Positions 60,983 through 64,000 of a stretch of 64,000 nt of DNA are shown one piece after another. Positions within the stretch are counted from its first letter, which is position 1, and each line of letters opens with the position of its first letter. The DNA is from Planctomycetota bacterium. Lineage in GTDB: Bacteria > Planctomycetota > UBA1135 > GCA-002686595. Both the position numbers and the translations under genes were made by a program. The DNA is taken from positions 1 to 64,000 of the forward strand of contig JACKHT010000011.1 of the NCBI GenBank assembly GCA_020638855.1, given 5' to 3'. The notes under the pieces are model-generated. The model worked only from the letters and a program-made list of their open reading frames with translations, had not been told where the DNA came from and did no database searches.

Positions 60983-61213
60983 TTACAGGAACTTGAGCTC
61001 GGCGATTTGGTCGATTCCGAAGTCCACGCTCGTTTCCTGGTCGATATCGATGATTCGGACGCTGCCCTTGAGGGGGTTGAAGACCAACGAACCGGCGATG
61101 GCTTTGCCGCTTTTTAGGACAATCTGAACCCGATCGGCGGTCTTGGCGGAGTTCAACGCGTCGTAGACTTTTTCGGAGGTCACGATTTTTCCTAGTGGGG
61201 TTGTGGAAGTCAT
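60983..61213 (-). CDS. Small beta-barrel (Sm/SH3-like) protein
   Basis: A 76-residue protein. After 20 helical residues it has five strand-like segments (VQIVLKSG, KAIAGSLVFNP, SVRIIDID, TSVDFG, QIAELKFL), in the order and with the Gly turns of Sm-like or SH3-like small barrels. No catalytic residues. The start overlaps the Nudix stop as ATGA, so it is translated with it. Possible RNA-binding or structural partner; this is inference. Confidence 0.65.
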   Translation of the reverse strand: MTSTTPLGKIVTSEKVYDALNSAKTADRVQIVLKSGKAIAGSLVFNPLKGSVRIIDIDQETSVDFGIDQIAELKFL

Positions 61214-61905
61214 GGGGTAGGAGCTGTGGTAGTGCGCAACGGCGTCGCGCGGTTGAAGGGAGTTTCCAGCAGCCGGTCCAGCTTGGGGATGAGAAAGCTG
61301 GACCAGGTTTCGAAGTTGGCGCCGGCAGCGAGCGAGTTGTTCAACTCGGCCACGGTCCGGAACCGACCTTCCAGTTGGTCCACCTCGCGGACCTGGACGT
61401 CCCCCTGAACGATCAGGGCTTGCACCCAACCCACGTGCACGGCACCGACCGGGTTGCTGTCGTCGTTGAGCAGCCCGAGCGAACGCAGCGTGTGCGTCCC
61501 TTCGATGCAAAGCTCTTCTTCGAGCACTTCCCGCTGCGTGGCGCGAGCGATGGGGTTGCGTGTTCCCTGGCCATTCGGGTTTTCCACCAGGTCCATGGGG
61601 TTGATGTGTCCACCTACGCCAATAGACAGTTTGTCGTGCAGGCGTGATTCCCCACCCTGTTTGGTGCGAGTCAGGCACAGAACCTGGCCGTCACGCACCA
61701 CGATGGTGTAGGGGATGATTTGCTTCCATTCGGGGGTGTGTTCCGCGCGAGCGCGTTCCACAAAGAACCCGAACTCTTCGATCCGTTCCGTCATGGCGCT
61801 TTCTAGTCGGGTGCCTCCCAACTGGCTTTCGCCGAACGGCAGAAACCCGTGGGGGTAGGCATCGGGAAACAATTTCTCCCGAGGAACGACAAAGACAAAC
61901 TCCAT
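61210..61905 (-). CDS. Nudix hydrolase-like protein
   Basis: A 231-residue protein. A Nudix-like section starts at GVGGHINPMDL (about 97-106), with the catalytic helix REVLEEEL at 125-132. The gap between them is longer than the usual Nudix box, so this is an insertion-bearing variant. It probably hydrolyses a nucleotide or related phosphate compound, or is a relative of MutT-like phosphoesterases. ATG at 61905 begins MEFVFVVPRE; the open frame upstream is not coding. It is the first gene of a two-gene operon. Confidence 0.75.
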   Translation of the reverse strand: MEFVFVVPREKLFPDAYPHGFLPFGESQLGGTRLESAMTERIEEFGFFVERARAEHTPEWKQIIPYTIVVRDGQVLCLTRTKQGGESRLHDKLSIGVGGHINPMDLVENPNGQGTRNPIARATQREVLEEELCIEGTHTLRSLGLLNDDSNPVGAVHVGWVQALIVQGDVQVREVDQLEGRFRTVAELNNSLAAGANFETWSSFLIPKLDRLLETPFNRATPLRTTTAPTP

Positions 61906-62270
61906 GACGAATTGGGTGCGCGAATTGGGTGCGGTTGTGCTCGCGTGCCTTGCACGGTGCGATTGCGGTCGTGTGCGACGAGCGATGGCCGGAGAATAGG
62001 TGGCTTTTGCAAATCTGTCAAGGCGAGGTGAAGTCGCGCAAGACGCCATAGATTCCCGGAATTCGAGCCCCAAGTGGACTGCTTTTTGGTAGCCACCATC
62101 GAACTTGGGTTGGACGCTGCGTTCCTAGGGGCGTGAACCCCGGTTGCCGCGCATTGCGCAACGCCAAGGTCTCTTATGCGCTGCGATTCGGTTTGCCCCG
62201 GCGCGCACCAGTGCGCGTGCTCCCGCGCTGCTTAGGGCAAATCTTGGGGCAAGTCTTAGGGCAAAGGGGT
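61906..62270. other. Intergenic region with rnpB-adjacent repeats
   Basis: About 365 bp without a gene between the Nudix gene and the end of rnpB. It contains three tandem copies of a 12-bp unit (CTTAGGGCAAAT-like) at 62231-62266, next to the 3' end of rnpB. The Nudix promoter and the rnpB 3' end must be here. No other gene or clear terminator was seen. Confidence 0.6.
62231..62266. repeat. 12-bp tandem repeat, three copies
   Basis: CTTAGGGCAAAT (62231-62242), CTTGGGGCAAGT (62243-62254) and CTTAGGGCAAAG (62255-62266), starting 4 bases past the 3' end of the RNase P RNA. Confidence 0.8.
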
Positions 62271-62667
<397 letters not shown>

Positions 62668-62713
62668 GGGCCCAGTCTAACGCCCCTGGGAGCGCCGTGG
62701 GTATACTGCCGGG

Positions 62714-63601
62714 ATGGAAGACGACTTTTTCCTGACCAATCTCGAGCTGCGCGAATCGACCGAAACGGGCGAGCAAGCCTCCGGACTGTCCCATAGTTCC
62801 ATGAAGGGCATGGTCCTCCTGAGCGTGCTCGAATTGGCGGCGCGGGGGGAGCCCAGGGGCGCCATCACCGTGCTGCACGATGCCGGGGACTGGGGGGATC
62901 GCTACAAGGAATTGGCCGAAGCCCTGGCGGGTGACCGCTGGGCTGTGGCCTTGCCCGACCTGCGTGGACACGGGCGCACCGAGGGGGAGCGGGGCCACTC
63001 GAATGGGATAGCCGAGGTCCTGCGGGACGTGCAAGAGATCCAAAACCACTTGGCCTACCGCATGCCCGACGAACCCAAGGTCCTGGTCGGTCAGGGTTTG
63101 GGGGCGCTGTATGCCGCCGCCTTTGCGGTGCAGTATCCCGATGCGGTTCGGGCGCTGGTGCTGGTCGCCCCGCTGGTGAAGCCACCCTTCGCCGAACCCA
63201 AGAAGCCCGGCGGCCTTGGGGGCTTGTTCAAAAAAATCACCGGCAAGAGCCCGGGCAAGACGGGGTACCGGGGCCAGGACCTCACCCGGGATGCGACCCG
63301 CGCGGCCCAGTGGGATCAAGATCCCTCCAACCACGGCATCATCACCCAGCGGGCCATCGCTGAGGCGCGTCGAGCCGCCCAGGAATACCTGCCGCGCTTG
63401 CCGCAGGTCGGAATCCCTGTGCTGATTCTGGTGGGGGATGCGGACCCCTTCGTTCCCGCCGCAGCTTGCAAAGCGCTGGAAGGCGGGCGCGTCACCCTTT
63501 CGATCCTGCCGGGAACGCGACACCATCCGCTCCAGGACCAGGGCAGCGCCGCGGTCTTCGACTCGATTCGGCACTTCTTGAACGAGCACTTGCCCGCCTG
63601 A
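62714..63601 (+). CDS. Alpha/beta hydrolase-fold protein lacking nucleophile Ser
   Basis: A 295-residue alpha/beta hydrolase fold protein resembling monoacylglycerol lipases and related esterases. The strand-turn-helix element is GQGLG at 126-130, where a Ser would normally be the nucleophile; Gly128 is in its place. The acid residue (Asp244 in VGDADPFV) and base (His270 or His271) are present. So it is probably inactive as a classic esterase, or uses a different chemistry. Start ATG at 62714. It is followed by an HIT-like gene 3 bases later. Confidence 0.78.
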   Translation: MEDDFFLTNLELRESTETGEQASGLSHSSMKGMVLLSVLELAARGEPRGAITVLHDAGDWGDRYKELAEALAGDRWAVALPDLRGHGRTEGERGHSNGIAEVLRDVQEIQNHLAYRMPDEPKVLVGQGLGALYAAAFAVQYPDAVRALVLVAPLVKPPFAEPKKPGGLGGLFKKITGKSPGKTGYRGQDLTRDATRAAQWDQDPSNHGIITQRAIAEARRAAQEYLPRLPQVGIPVLILVGDADPFVPAAACKALEGGRVTLSILPGTRHHPLQDQGSAAVFDSIRHFLNEHLPA

Positions 63602-63604
63602 CCC

Positions 63605-64000
63605 ATGAGCACCCACGCGATTTCTGCGCGCCTCGAGCGCATTCGGGCCGGCGACGATCCCCAAGTGTTGGCGCGCATGCCTTCGGGCTACGCCATCTTG
63701 GGCAAGTTCCAACCCGAAGCGGTGCGCGGGGCGTGCATGTTGATTCCCGACCCTGTCGTGGCGTCGCCCAACGACCTCGATCCCGACGCGCGGCGGCAGT
63801 TCTTCGCCGACTTGGTGCTTCTCGGGGACGCGATTCTCGAGGTCACAAAAGCCGAACGCATCAACTACCTGGTGCTTTGCAATCAAGTGCCCGAGTTGCA
63901 CGGGCACTGCATCCCGCGCTTTGCCCACGAGGATCCGGCCAAGCGCTTGCAGGGGCCCTTCGAAGCCTACGATTTTGGTGCAGCTCCCGTGGCCGATGCC
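63605..64000 (+). CDS. HIT-family protein (partial, window end)
   Basis: The first 132 residues of an HIT-superfamily protein, cut off by the window end. The catalytic histidine region is ELHGHCIPRF at 97-106. The family binds and hydrolyses or transfers nucleotides. Start ATG at 63605, three bases after the hydrolase-fold gene; the two are probably cotranscribed. Confidence 0.7.
   Translation, partial: MSTHAISARLERIRAGDDPQVLARMPSGYAILGKFQPEAVRGACMLIPDPVVASPNDLDPDARRQFFADLVLLGDAILEVTKAERINYLVLCNQVPELHGHCIPRFAHEDPAKRLQGPFEAYDFGAAPVADA

Overview
This is a GC-rich bacterial chromosome window with dense coding on both strands and mostly short intergenic gaps. The cell envelope is clearly Gram-negative: there is an LpxL/HtrB-type acyltransferase, an LPS-kinase-like protein, a family 9 glycosyltransferase, two LptF/LptG-family permeases, and many lipoproteins with lipoboxes. 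Several traits point to Planctomycetota or a nearby PVC-type lineage: a fused CcoN-CcoO oxidase with a one-heme CcoP, VCBS/ASPIC-UnbV lipoproteins, Arg/Pro-rich and aromatic-rich secreted TPR proteins, few Shine-Dalgarno sequences, and many TTG/GTG starts. That placement is inference. No rRNA, tRNA, insertion sequence, integrase or CRISPR array was seen, so this looks like stable chromosome rather than an island.

Layout. 0-12.3 kb: glycerol kinase, LPS assembly genes, an NtrY-like histidine kinase overlapping an SDR epimerase, and a galactokinase-like enzyme. 12.3-20 kb: secreted repeat proteins and lipoproteins, Leu/Val-type dehydrogenase, a DUF3108-like protein with a duplicated HCxxC motif, and YgfZ. 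20-24.4 kb: a heme A/oxidase assembly operon (cytochrome c, ctaA, ctaB, DUF420/CtaM-like) followed by a membrane glycosyltransferase and ferredoxin-NADP reductase. 25.4-31.1 kb: a tightly packed four-gene cassette made of a protein of unknown function, two BrxD-type ATPases (the second with a Tudor-like N-terminus) and an Lhr/BrxHI-like helicase, followed by ogt. 33.3-41.7 kb: a complete cbb3 oxidase operon on the minus strand (ccoNO-Q-P-G-H-tauE-I-S). 42.4-47.5 kb: hpt, an RluA-type synthase, truD with an RGG-like tail, mtnP and a lipoprotein. 47.5-56.9 kb: EF-hand protein, alanine/glycine symporter, zincin-like protein, M1 aminopeptidase, a selenocysteine-containing AhpD-family protein, LptF-like permease and PAP2 phosphatase. 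57-64 kb: GT87-type glycosyltransferase, a large VCBS/ASPIC lipoprotein, a small Sm-like protein coupled to a Nudix hydrolase, RNase P RNA, a hydrolase-fold protein lacking its nucleophile, and a truncated HIT-family gene.

The two most notable observations are these. First, the gene at 54447-55037 is split by an in-frame UGA exactly at the second Cys of the AhpD-family E-x11-C-x2-C-x3-H motif, with a SECIS-like hairpin just downstream, so it is best read as a selenoprotein. Second, the 25.4-31.1 kb cassette resembles parts of BREX type 2 and Shango defence systems but lacks their methyltransferase, PglZ and recognisable TerB components. It may be an undescribed DNA-processing or defence module.
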